A stretch of DNA of 64,000 nt from JAGOUA01 sp964428975 (GTDB taxonomy: Bacteria; Patescibacteriota; Patescibacteriia; 2-12-FULL-60-25): the NCBI GenBank assembly GCA_964428975.1, contig CAYSAI010000002.1, positions 1 through 64,000 on the forward strand, written 5' to 3'. The notes beneath the pieces were generated by a model that searched no databases, was not told the origin of the DNA, and worked only from the letters and a program-made list of their open reading frames with translations. The position numbers and the translations under genes were made by a program. Within the stretch, counting starts at the first letter, position 1, and each line of letters begins with the position of its first letter. Shown in pieces: positions 8,970 to 16,295 of the stretch.

Positions 8970-9362
8970 ATGCCCCTTCTTGTACTAGATACCTGTGTGC
9001 GAGGTGAGGCGCGTGCATGGATGGTCGAGGAACGGTGTGAGACGTGCTGGCAGGCAAAAGGGGATGTGCAGCACGTGCTTCGTGGTATTCACGAGCATCG
9101 AACGGAGCTTTCGCGCTTAGACGGCATCGCGATCGTGGCAGGTCCCGGACGTTTTAGCGCTCTTCGTGTGGGGATTGTCTACGCGCATCTTCTCGCTCGA
9201 TGGGTACGTGTTCCTCTCTATGCGATCACACGAGAAGAGATGGAAACACCAGAAGCACGAGCGTTTCTTGAGAAAAATATCCGCGAAGGAAAAAAACAGG
9301 CGACACACTTCGTGGTGCCGGTGTATGATAGAGAACCAAATATCACGACGCCCGCTTTATGA
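8970..9362 (+). CDS. tsaB: TsaB-like protein (tRNA t6A modification), short form
   Basis: 130 aa. The segment LDGIAIVAGPGRFSALRVGIVYAHLLARWVRVPLYAI matches the core of TsaB/YeaZ (family pattern GPGSFTGLRxG), the non-catalytic partner of TsaD in N6-threonylcarbamoyladenosine formation on ANN-decoding tRNAs. It starts LLVLDT like the family's actin-like N-terminal domain. It ends at ~130 residues versus ~220 usual, so the second lobe is missing or minimal, as often in CPR bacteria. It sits 3 nt after the regulator and overlaps the glycosyltransferase start (ATGA). Confidence 0.7.
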   Translation: MPLLVLDTCVRGEARAWMVEERCETCWQAKGDVQHVLRGIHEHRTELSRLDGIAIVAGPGRFSALRVGIVYAHLLARWVRVPLYAITREEMETPEARAFLEKNIREGKKQATHFVVPVYDREPNITTPAL

Positions 9363-10846
9363 CCCCTTCTTCTCGTCGACGCGTGTGGGAAATTCTTCCG
9401 GGAGCGACGATTTGGACGTTGCTGATCGGTTCCGTGGTTCTTTCGTTTGTACAGCCGATTTGGATGATGTATTTTATCATTCTGTTTGATCTTTACTGGC
9501 TTTTTCGGGTGTTTTACTTCACGCCGTTCATTCTTCTTTCTTGGATGCGCTACCGTGCAGCTATCAAACGCGATTGGCAGACAGATGCGGAAGCGTTGTT
9601 AGGGTACGAGGATATTCGTCATGTCGTGTTTCTTCCATTTTCACGAGAGTCGGCGGAAATCGTGCGCGAAACCCTCGAAAATCTCACAAAGGTTACGTAC
9701 CCAGCCGATCGTCTCGTGATTGTGCTTGCGGGCGAGGAGCGCTACGGTGAGGTGCTTCAAGAGGTTCGTGAGCGTGTGATGCCTCTGTTTGCGGGGCGTT
9801 TTGGAGGAATGCTTCTTACAGCGCATCCGCAGGGGCTTGAAGGGGAGATTCCGGGAAAAGGGTCGAACTTGCATCATGCAGGGCACGAACTTCTCAAAAA
9901 AATGGGAGAGTTTCATTTGGATGCAGATACCACGATCGTCTCTTCGTTTGATATTGATACGCTGGTTCATCCGCAGTATTTTTCTGCGCTTACGCACGCG
10001 TACCTCACGGTTCCTGAACCCACGCGCAGCTCCTATCAACCGATGGTATTCTACAATAATAATTTGTGGGAATCTCCTGCGGTTGTGCGTATCGCGATGT
10101 TTGGGACGACGTTTTGGCTTATGCAAGAACTGGCGCGTCCAGAGGGGATGATGACCTTTTCCTCGCATTCGATGAGCTTGCGCATGTTAATAGACGTGGG
10201 TTTTTGGCAAAAAGATATTGTTTCAGAGGATTCGCGTATTTTTCTGCAAGGGCTTGTGCGCTATAGCGGGCATTATCGCGTAACGCCCCTCTATGTGCCT
10301 GTTTCGATGGATACGGTGATGACGGGCGAGTACTGGAAGGCCTTGCCAGCACTCTATAAACAGCTGCGTCGATGGGCGTGGGGGATGGAGAATTTTCCGT
10401 ATATGATGGAAACGCTCTGGCGCGATCCGGCGTTTCCGCGTTGGCGAAAGCTTGTGTGGATGTTCAAACAGTTTGAGGGTGGGGTTATGTGGTCAACCGC
10501 GCCACTCCTCATCTTTATTCTTGGGTATCTGCCTTTTTTCGCCGCTCCGGAAACTTATCAGGCGTTTGCGATCTTTCAAAATACGCCGTTCACCCTTCAA
10601 TGGCTTATGCGTCTTTCGATGGTGGGGCTGTTCTTTAGCGCGGGTCTCTCGCTTACGCTGCTTCCGCCTCCGCCGAAGCACGTGTCGAAGCCGTACGCCT
10701 ATCTTACGATGATCCTGCAATGGGCGCTTCTTCCGCTTACGTACACCTTTTTTGGCTCATTTCCCGCGACGGAAGCGATCACGCGGCTCATGCTCGGGGG
10801 AAAGTACCGTCTTGGATTTCATGTTTCACCGAAGCGGCAGGTATAA
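9359..10846 (+). CDS. Membrane glycosyltransferase, family 2-like
   Basis: 495 aa. Two N-terminal membrane segments (residues ~15-60), a cytoplasmic GT-A domain and four C-terminal membrane segments (residues ~375-490). Conserved features: the nucleotide-sugar strand VVFLPFSRES, an acidic metal motif SSFDIDTL (DxD), and QLRRWAWG, equivalent to the Q(Q/R)xRW motif of processive GT2 enzymes such as cellulose or hyaluronan synthases. It likely polymerises or exports a polysaccharide across the membrane. The start overlaps the tsaB-like stop by 4 nt. Confidence 0.85.
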   Translation: MTPSSRRRVWEILPGATIWTLLIGSVVLSFVQPIWMMYFIILFDLYWLFRVFYFTPFILLSWMRYRAAIKRDWQTDAEALLGYEDIRHVVFLPFSRESAEIVRETLENLTKVTYPADRLVIVLAGEERYGEVLQEVRERVMPLFAGRFGGMLLTAHPQGLEGEIPGKGSNLHHAGHELLKKMGEFHLDADTTIVSSFDIDTLVHPQYFSALTHAYLTVPEPTRSSYQPMVFYNNNLWESPAVVRIAMFGTTFWLMQELARPEGMMTFSSHSMSLRMLIDVGFWQKDIVSEDSRIFLQGLVRYSGHYRVTPLYVPVSMDTVMTGEYWKALPALYKQLRRWAWGMENFPYMMETLWRDPAFPRWRKLVWMFKQFEGGVMWSTAPLLIFILGYLPFFAAPETYQAFAIFQNTPFTLQWLMRLSMVGLFFSAGLSLTLLPPPPKHVSKPYAYLTMILQWALLPLTYTFFGSFPATEAITRLMLGGKYRLGFHVSPKRQV

Positions 10847-10847
10847 T
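10842..10847 (+). promoter_or_regulatory. -10 box for the gene at 10856, leaderless position
   Basis: Perfect TATAAT ending 8 nt before the ATG at 10856, inside the last codons of the upstream glycosyltransferase. No clear -35 element. Confidence 0.5.
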
Positions 10848-10855
10848 GTACCTAC

Positions 10856-11746
10856 ATGGAAAAAGCGCTTCGTTTCATGATTGTTATGGTCGCCTCTGTT
10901 CGACGCGCCTCGCTTGAGGGGTGTCTTCGATCTCTTGAGCAACAAACACGTCTTGCGGACGAGATGATTCTTGTGGACGCAGCCTCGCATGAGGGAATTA
11001 TGGAGTGGGTGCAGCATAATCACCCACGCGTGTCTCTGTTGCGATTGTTTCAGGTGCCGTATATGGCGCATGCGTGGAAAAAGGGGGTACAAAGTGCGCT
11101 TCAGCGCGTTCCAGAGCATGAACGTCTTCATACGTGGGTTGTGTGCGCGCGTACCGATCTTGTGTTTGATGAGCGGGCGCTTGAGGTGCTCGAAACAGAG
11201 ATACGAGGGTCTGCATCAAGTCTTATTCTTGGACCAACCGTGTTCAAGTCCTATCATCGTCACACGGAAGATCTGGAGGAATATGAAGCAGAGAAAACGG
11301 AACATGTGCTCTCTCGCGGTCTTTCTTTGACACGCGGCTGTGTATTGCAAACACAAAAAGAAGCAGGGGCATGGCTCACTCCTCCGGGTGAATGCATGGC
11401 ATTTCGAGCAGATATTCTGCATCGAGCGCTTGAGCAAAAAGCGTTTACGGTGCCTTTTCTCTCGCTTGAGGCGCTTCTTTTAGATGCGTGTATTCGTGTG
11501 CATGCTCCAGAAGAGTCCGTTCAAACACTCGAAGCGATGCATGTATGGCGCGAAGAAGGGAAGGCGAGTTTTTTGGAAGAGGCGGAATGGTTTGAGCGGG
11601 TGTATGCGCATGGATGGTTCGGGATAAAAACCCTTCCATGGCGGTTCGTACGACGCGTGAAGGCGCTGATTGCCCCACGAAGAACAGCCACGTTCTCGTG
11701 TGAAACGCACGAAGCCTCATGGCTTTGGGAGCGATTACACGAGTAG
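10856..11746 (+). CDS. Glycosyltransferase family 2-like protein
   Basis: 296 aa, soluble. The N-terminus FMIVMVASVRRASLEGCLRSLEQQT...EMILVDAAS is the usual GT-A opening (I..ri..L...L.SL..Q), and WVVCARTDLVFDERAL stands where GT2 enzymes carry the DxD metal site, but with only TD, so metal binding may differ. No membrane segment; C-terminus basic (VRRVKALIAPRR). It follows the membrane glycosyltransferase by 9 nt, has its own putative -10 box, and ends at a strong terminator. Sugar donor and acceptor are unknown. Confidence 0.7.
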   Translation: MEKALRFMIVMVASVRRASLEGCLRSLEQQTRLADEMILVDAASHEGIMEWVQHNHPRVSLLRLFQVPYMAHAWKKGVQSALQRVPEHERLHTWVVCARTDLVFDERALEVLETEIRGSASSLILGPTVFKSYHRHTEDLEEYEAEKTEHVLSRGLSLTRGCVLQTQKEAGAWLTPPGECMAFRADILHRALEQKAFTVPFLSLEALLLDACIRVHAPEESVQTLEAMHVWREEGKASFLEEAEWFERVYAHGWFGIKTLPWRFVRRVKALIAPRRTATFSCETHEASWLWERLHE

Positions 11747-11775
11747 GGCTTACATGCAAGTCTTACTTAGAACAG

Positions 11776-11802
11776 AAAAGAGCCTCGTAGAGAGGCTCTT
11801 TT
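11776..11802. terminator. Bidirectional terminator
   Basis: AAAAGAGCCTC, loop GTAGA, GAGGCTCTTTT. Lies between the convergent genes ending at 11746 (plus) and 11804 (minus). Confidence 0.85.
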
Positions 11803-11803
11803 G

Positions 11804-14179
11804 TTACGCTAGACGATAGTTTCCTTTCCCCCTTGTTTTTCTTGCCGCCGCCGCTTCCTTTTTTTCTGCTTGGGCGACATTGTGCAGGGCTTGGATCGCA
11901 TCGTAGAAGACGCCGCGAATAGCTGAGACAGCGTTCGTGCCTCGTATACCCTTTGGTGGAACTTCGTGCGCAAGTTTTGGGTCTTGCCGCATTTTTTCCA
12001 TAGCCGCATCAAGATGCTCCTCGAAGAGCTCGTAAGCTGCTCCTCCCGGTTCGTCGTAGAGACTCCAGACACTTTGAAACCCTTTCTCTCCAAAGCCTGT
12101 TTGCAACAGAGAGAACAAGTTCTTATAGCGCGCCATTGCACGCATGTCATCTGCACGGCTAAAACCCGTTTCTTTCTCGCTTGTTTTTAGAATATGCATG
12201 AGTTCTTCTGTCGCTTCCATGCCAGANNNNNNNNNNNNNNNNNNNNNNNNNNNNNNNNNNNNNNNNNNNNNNNNNNNNNNNNNNNNNNNNNNNNNNNNNN
12301 NNNNNNNNNNNNNNNNNNNNNNNNNNTCCATGCCAGACGTAAACGTGCGAGAGATACTTTCTACAAGGGTATTTTCTTCATCTAGCTTCATAGGCACTTC
12401 TTGTTTCCATGGAGCGCGTTCTGGAGCGATAGGTTTTGGTTTTTCTCCAAGAAACGCTTTTTCTTCCTTGTCTAGGTGCTTCACGCGTTGAAACGGATCG
12501 AGTTCACTGATGAGCTTATCAAACTCGGTTCTATTGAGCTTGCGTTCAACGGGCTTTGTTTGTTCATCGTGGAAAAGCGCACGTTCGGCGGACGTCATGG
12601 GTGCGGCTCGTTGAAGCGGATCAAGTCGGCGGACATCATTCGCTGTTTTACGATCACGACGGTTTTCTGTGAGAGGTTGAATATAGGCTCCTTTAGAGGC
12701 AAGGGCCTCATCGGAAGCGGATGGGAACATGTCTTTACCATCCCCTTCGCGAGCCCATGCGTCGTCCCGGGTTTCTACGGCGAGATTCGATGCATCTTCT
12801 TGTATAAGATCCTTTGTATTTTGCTTGGCGAACTTATGAACATCCGCTTCTGACATCTCTGGGTACATCTTTTGCCACTCACGCTTTACCTCTTTGAAGC
12901 GCGCATCATAATTATCAGAAGCTGCGTAGCTGTCAGCCATTCTTTCCACGTTCATATCTTTTGCACGTGTTTCAGGAGAAGCTTCGCCACGTCCGCCATC
13001 TATGTAGGAATATAGGCCTGCAGAGCGTCTTGAGGGAGACCCCATCGCTCCAAGGCGTGTCATCTTGAGATCGTGCGCCTTCATGCGAGTTTCCTCTAGA
13101 CGCGCTTCTTTCAACGAAGGGTCGCGGATTTCGTCTATGTCTTGTTGCATTTTCTGCGCCCTCTCCAAAATTCTCTCCTTGTCTTCGATTTGCTTAGAAA
13201 CAATTTCCTGTTGAGCTTTGTGTTTCTCAACGATATCACCGGGTGTAACAATGGTCTTGTCTATGAGTTTTGTGAAGAAACTCAGGGCATTTTCGAGACC
13301 TAGCATGACACGTGTTCCTAATCCGCCACGACCGTCTTGATAATCTTGAAAAGTAAGACCAAACAACTCACTAAAATCATTTTCAATGTCCTTAAGTTTT
13401 GCTTCGGAGGCTTCGATGCCTGGGTCAACAGTGTACCCTATGTCTTCCAGAAGCGCCTGCTTATTCGCAAGGAGGTTCACGACTTTCGGATCTTCGTAAT
13501 GATGTCCGTTTACAGGAAGAGGTGTTCCTTCTCTTTTTGCCCAAGCACCTTCTCGCACGGATTCGACGCCGCCTCGTGTAGGCATACGGTATTCTTGAGG
13601 AGGCTTCGTTTTTCCTTCGAAACGGTCAAGGCCTCTGCCCATATCACGAATCATTGCGTTGTCGCGAGCGCGAGCTTCTAAGGAATAACGCGGGAGATCA
13701 AACGTGGCTGCATCAAGCTCTACTTCTTTGCCGTAGGGGAGTTTTGGAGAGTCTGCTTCCAAGCGGTCAAGATTTGCATTGATTTCCCGTATAGCTGCGT
13801 CATCGCGTGCACGATCTTCCGCGCTATAACGTTCTTTTACGGAAAAATCATGAAACACTTGGTCGTCATGAGAATACGCACGAAGCGAGTCTGCAAGATG
13901 CTTTCGTGCACCATGTTCTGGTGTCACACTTCCCGGACGCTTTTCAAGCTTATGCACATACTCACGATGAGCTTGTTCAGCGACTTCGTTGGAAGACTTT
14001 TTCACTTCTTCTTTACGAGCCCACGCATGAAACTCGCGTTGCTGATTATATTTTTCGTCAGCATTCGCTTGTATACCCGGAGCATCCTTCCAATATCCAC
14101 GAGTATCTGGGAGAGGAACAGAAACATTCGGATTCTTTTCGGGTCGTGATTTACGTGAGTATTGGGTTTCAAAGGGCAT
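11804..14179 (-). CDS. Large charged hypothetical protein with internal repeats; contains assembly gap
   Basis: 791 codons including 33-34 unknown ones from the N gap. I do not recognise it. It is very charged, largely helical, and lacks a signal peptide or membrane segment. Two imperfect internal duplications stand out: residues 117-141 and 164-188 (pattern RYSxExRARDxAxIR...LDRxE), and LDPLQR...TSAERALFHDEQTKPVERK with LDPFQR...DKEEKAFLGEKPKPIAPER. Repeated short modules in disordered sequence suggest a scaffold or substrate-binding protein. The gap is probably a missed 11-nt overlap (see findings), giving ~754 residues. It has its own extended -10 promoter at 14201. Confidence 0.7.
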   Translation of the reverse strand: MPFETQYSRKSRPEKNPNVSVPLPDTRGYWKDAPGIQANADEKYNQQREFHAWARKEEVKKSSNEVAEQAHREYVHKLEKRPGSVTPEHGARKHLADSLRAYSHDDQVFHDFSVKERYSAEDRARDDAAIREINANLDRLEADSPKLPYGKEVELDAATFDLPRYSLEARARDNAMIRDMGRGLDRFEGKTKPPQEYRMPTRGGVESVREGAWAKREGTPLPVNGHHYEDPKVVNLLANKQALLEDIGYTVDPGIEASEAKLKDIENDFSELFGLTFQDYQDGRGGLGTRVMLGLENALSFFTKLIDKTIVTPGDIVEKHKAQQEIVSKQIEDKERILERAQKMQQDIDEIRDPSLKEARLEETRMKAHDLKMTRLGAMGSPSRRSAGLYSYIDGGRGEASPETRAKDMNVERMADSYAASDNYDARFKEVKREWQKMYPEMSEADVHKFAKQNTKDLIQEDASNLAVETRDDAWAREGDGKDMFPSASDEALASKGAYIQPLTENRRDRKTANDVRRLDPLQRAAPMTSAERALFHDEQTKPVERKLNRTEFDKLISELDPFQRVKHLDKEEKAFLGEKPKPIAPERAPWKQEVPMKLDEENTLVESISRTFTSGMXXXXXXXXXXXXXXXXXXXXXXXXXXXXXXXXXXSGMEATEELMHILKTSEKETGFSRADDMRAMARYKNLFSLLQTGFGEKGFQSVWSLYDEPGGAAYELFEEHLDAAMEKMRQDPKLAHEVPPKGIRGTNAVSAIRGVFYDAIQALHNVAQAEKKEAAAARKTRGKGNYRLA
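12227..12326. other. Assembly gap (100 N)
   Basis: Exactly 100 Ns, a placeholder length. TCCATGCCAGA ends directly before the gap (12216-12226) and recurs directly after it (12327-12337). Confidence 0.99.
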
Positions 14180-14200
14180 AGAAATAAGATTACAAAAAGC

Positions 14201-14209
14201 AGTATACCA
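14201..14209 (-). promoter_or_regulatory. Extended -10 promoter of the 791-residue protein gene
   Basis: On the minus strand TGG-TATACT, the same nine bases as in front of gapdh, ending 21 nt before the ATG at 14179. Confidence 0.55.
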
Positions 14210-14224
14210 TATTTTTTTAAATGC

Positions 14225-14250
14225 AAATACCTCGCACGTGCGAGGTATTT
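14225..14250. terminator. Palindromic terminator after rplT
   Basis: A perfect 26-nt palindrome (arms AAATACCTCGCAC/GTGCGAGGTATTT) just beyond the rplT stop. The plus-strand copy has the better T-tail; on the minus strand the tail is TATTTGCATTT, so termination of the smpB-rplT unit may be partial. Confidence 0.6.
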
Positions 14251-14252
14251 TT

Positions 14253-14594
14253 CTAGACTTCTTTTACGAGTGCGGCGAACGTTTCTGGATATCCTCCCGC
14301 AAGTTGCGAAAGAATTTTGCGATCAAGCATGATCCCTTTTTTCTTGAGGCCGCTCATCAATTTCGAATACGTGGTTCCAAGCAAGCGAGCTCCTGCATTG
14401 ATGCGAATTTGTTGCAAAGCGCGGTTGTCGCGTTTCTTGAGCTTGCGATCGCGGTAGGCATTGGCGCCCGCTTTTGTTGCGGCTGTTTTTGCGAGTGTGA
14501 GCTTACTCTTTCGTCCCCACATCATTCCTTTGGTGCGGGCGAGGATATTTTTCCGACGTTTGATGTGGTGGGTACCACGTTTGACGCGAGGCAT
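14253..14594 (-). CDS. rplT: Ribosomal protein bL20
   Basis: 113 aa, 50S assembly protein that binds 23S rRNA early. Full-length family match: PRVKRGTHHIKRRKNILARTKG start, basic N-terminal helix, then the globular RDRKLKKRDNRALQQIRINAGARLLG and SKLMSGLKKKGIMLDRKILSQLA regions. It ends the smpB-ssrA-infC-rpmI-rplT unit, 6 nt after rpmI. Its start is preceded by CCTCCT directly abutting ATG, with no Shine-Dalgarno sequence. In many bacteria L20 represses this operon through its leader; no such leader is visible here. Confidence 0.97.
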   Translation of the reverse strand: MPRVKRGTHHIKRRKNILARTKGMMWGRKSKLTLAKTAATKAGANAYRDRKLKKRDNRALQQIRINAGARLLGTTYSKLMSGLKKKGIMLDRKILSQLAGGYPETFAALVKEV

Positions 14595-14600
14595 AGGAGG

Positions 14601-14795
14601 TTAGGCGTGAGGCATGAGAGACAAAATGTTGCGGGTATAGCGTTTGGAGACGCTGATGTCACGGCGTTTGTTGCGCGTAACGGTACCAGATTCGCGGCTG
14701 TTGAAGTGGTCTTGGCCGCCCTTCCGTTTGAGGAGTTTTCCTGTGGCTGTGACCTGAATGCGTTTCGAGACGGTCTTGTGTGTTTTGAGTTTCAT
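14601..14795 (-). CDS. rpmI: Ribosomal protein bL35
   Basis: 64 aa, very basic, full length (KLKTHKTVSKRIQVTATGKLLKRKGGQDH, then RNKRRDISVSKR). Part of the 50S subunit near the L20/L21 region. Ten bases after infC and six before rplT. The start is preceded by CCCTCCTATG, again pyrimidine-rich and without Shine-Dalgarno. Confidence 0.95.
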   Translation of the reverse strand: MKLKTHKTVSKRIQVTATGKLLKRKGGQDHFNSRESGTVTRNKRRDISVSKRYTRNILSLMPHA

Positions 14796-14804
14796 AGGAG
14801 GGTA

Positions 14805-15368
14805 TTAAGATTTGCGTCCGATAATCGCCGAGACGTTCCCGCCGCTTCGCGTGACGGCTTGTTCGATGGAGAGCTGGTAGTGTTCTCCAAGCGCTTTGAT
14901 AAACTCGTTGATGCGCTGCGTCGCGATCTCGCCGTGTTCTTTCTCACGTCCACGAAGCATGATTTCGATTTTGATCTTGTGACCATCTTGCAAGAATTGC
15001 TTGGATTGATCACGTCTGATGTCGATGTCATGTTGTCCCATTTTAACGGATAGTCGCACGCCCTTCACATCGACTTTGCGCGCGTGGGCTTTTTGTACGC
15101 GAGCCTCTTTATCTTTTTGGTATTTAAACTGGCCGTAATTCAGGAAGCGACAGACGGGAGGCGTCGCTTTTGGCGATACCTCGACGAGATCGAAGCCACG
15201 TTCTTGGGCGAGCGCGAGTGCCTTGCTCGTGGCAAGTTCACCCAGCGTTTCCCCCGTGTCGTCGATGACTCGTACGAGAAGAGCGAGAATCTGTTCGTTT
15301 GCACGAAACTGCAAGCCCTCTTCCTTCTTCTTATATTGGCCGCCGCGGCGGCGATGGTGTATGCGCAT
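14805..15368 (-). CDS. infC: Translation initiation factor IF-3
   Basis: 187 aa from ATG 15368. Binds 30S, prevents premature 50S joining and proofreads start codons. N-domain FRANEQI...VRVIDDTGETLGEL...FDLVEVSPKATPPVCRFLNYGQFKY, lysine linker, and C-domain DVKGVRLSVKMGQHDIDIRRDQ...VTRSGGNVSAIIGR are complete. A basic ~20-residue extension (MRIHHRRRGGQYKKKEEG) precedes them, as in other CPR IF3s. The start codon lies only 6 nt after the encoded CCA end of the tmRNA; longer frames would run through the tmRNA and are rejected. 3'-end maturation of tmRNA would leave an almost leaderless infC message. Confidence 0.92.
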   Translation of the reverse strand: MRIHHRRRGGQYKKKEEGLQFRANEQILALLVRVIDDTGETLGELATSKALALAQERGFDLVEVSPKATPPVCRFLNYGQFKYQKDKEARVQKAHARKVDVKGVRLSVKMGQHDIDIRRDQSKQFLQDGHKIKIEIMLRGREKEHGEIATQRINEFIKALGEHYQLSIEQAVTRSGGNVSAIIGRKS

Positions 15369-15374
15369 CGTTAT

Positions 15375-15781
15375 TGGTGGAGATGGGGGGAGTCGCACCC
15401 CCATCCGGAAAGCACGCCTCGTTTCTTCATGAACAAGCTTGGTCGATTCAAGGGGGTCATGTACACGTCGAGGAATCGACAAGAAGTGTGCATCAAGTTC
15501 TGAAGGAGTCGTACGTCACGTCCGAACAGACGTGGGTATCAAGCCTCTAAGGGTTGGCGACCGAGAGACACCCAGAGGCGGGGCATCGAACGATCGGTTC
15601 CGGCAGTTCGTTTTTAGGCGAAGGCGGGAACAGCGACAGGAACGCGGAACGCTTGCGCGAGCGCATCCTTGGCGCGAGTGACGACGTTTGCACGTGTCGA
15701 TTATCGGTGGGGATTACGGACGCACCGACACACCCGGCTTGCAGAAATGGAGGAATACTCCCGTCGAAACTCGTCATCCCC
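15375..15781 (-). ncRNA. ssrA: Transfer-messenger RNA (tmRNA)
   Basis: 407 nt. The 5' end GGGGATG pairs with CATCTCC before A-CCA at the 3' end (one G-U), giving the 7-bp tRNA-like acceptor. The 3' T arm GGGGGTGCGACTCCCCC and the 5' motif GAGTTTCGACGGGAG are typical. The tag frame runs from GCA at 15691 to TAA at 15614: 25 residues starting ANVVTRAKDA and ending VAVPAFA, a hydrophobic end suited to proteolysis, although longer than the common ~10. It is one-piece and lies 5 nt after the smpB stop and 6 nt before infC, so its ends must be cut from a polycistronic precursor. Confidence 0.93.
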
Positions 15782-15786
15782 ATGAT

Positions 15787-16230
15787 TCAATCGAGATCAC
15801 CTCGAAGGGAGCGTCCTACTTCTCGTTTGAGATCTCGTTCTTTTACGGCAGCACGCTTGTCAAACAGGCGTTTTCCACGAGCGAGTCCAAAGAGGAGCTT
15901 TAAACGTCGTCCGGAAGAATACACGCGAAGCGGCACGAGTGTCAAGCCTTTTTCCTGTAGTTTTCCCGTAAAATAGCGGAGTTCTTTCGCGTGAACGAGG
16001 AGTTGTCGGCTTCTTTCTGGGTCGTGCGATTCGTTATGGCCCTGTTTTCCGTAGCGAGAAATAGAGCCGCCGATGAGCCAAAGACCGCCTTTCATGGGGC
16101 GAACATAACTCCCATCAAGACGCATACCGCCTTGTTTCGCACTTTTCACTTCATCGCCCGTGAGCGCTAAACCTGCCTCGCAGGTTTCGAAGATGTCGTA
16201 TTCATAGCGAGCTTTGCGATTCTCAATCAT
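15787..16230 (-). CDS. smpB: SsrA-binding protein SmpB
   Basis: 147 aa; binds the tRNA-like end of tmRNA and places it in stalled ribosomes. OB-fold landmarks are clear: NRKARYEYDIFETCEAGLALTGDEVKSAKQGGMRLDGSYV, then GLTLVPLRVYSSGRRLKLLFGLARGKRLFDKR and the basic C-terminal tail KERDLKREVGRSL that enters the mRNA channel. ATG 16230 places IENRKARYEY at the N-terminus as usual. It is the first gene of the unit with its RNA partner directly behind. A TATGCT box ends 6 nt before the ATG, suggesting a leaderless message. Confidence 0.95.
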   Translation of the reverse strand: MIENRKARYEYDIFETCEAGLALTGDEVKSAKQGGMRLDGSYVRPMKGGLWLIGGSISRYGKQGHNESHDPERSRQLLVHAKELRYFTGKLQEKGLTLVPLRVYSSGRRLKLLFGLARGKRLFDKRAAVKERDLKREVGRSLRGDLD

Positions 16231-16236
16231 GAGGAA

Positions 16237-16242
16237 AGCATA
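16237..16242 (-). promoter_or_regulatory. -10 box of smpB-ssrA-infC-rpmI-rplT unit
   Basis: TATGCT on the minus strand, 6 nt before the smpB ATG. It is back-to-back with the promoter of the divergent permease gene (16281-16289), so the ~65-bp intergenic space serves both. Confidence 0.45.
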
Positions 16243-16280
16243 CGACAAATCTTTGTATTTGGCGAACAATGCTCGACATA

Positions 16281-16289
16281 TGCTATCAT
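16281..16289 (+). promoter_or_regulatory. Extended -10 promoter of the permease gene, leaderless position
   Basis: TGC-TATCAT, with the box ending 6 nt before ATG 16296. Confidence 0.5.
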
Positions 16290-16295
16290 CACTTC

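Noticed and set aside
14805..15482. Longer infC start at 15482
   Set aside because: The extra 38 residues would be coded by the tmRNA tRNA-like 3' domain.
15223..15783. Several open frames of 60-140 codons overlapping 15223-15783
   Set aside because: They coincide with the tmRNA and infC and ignore the strong RNA structure; no family similarity.
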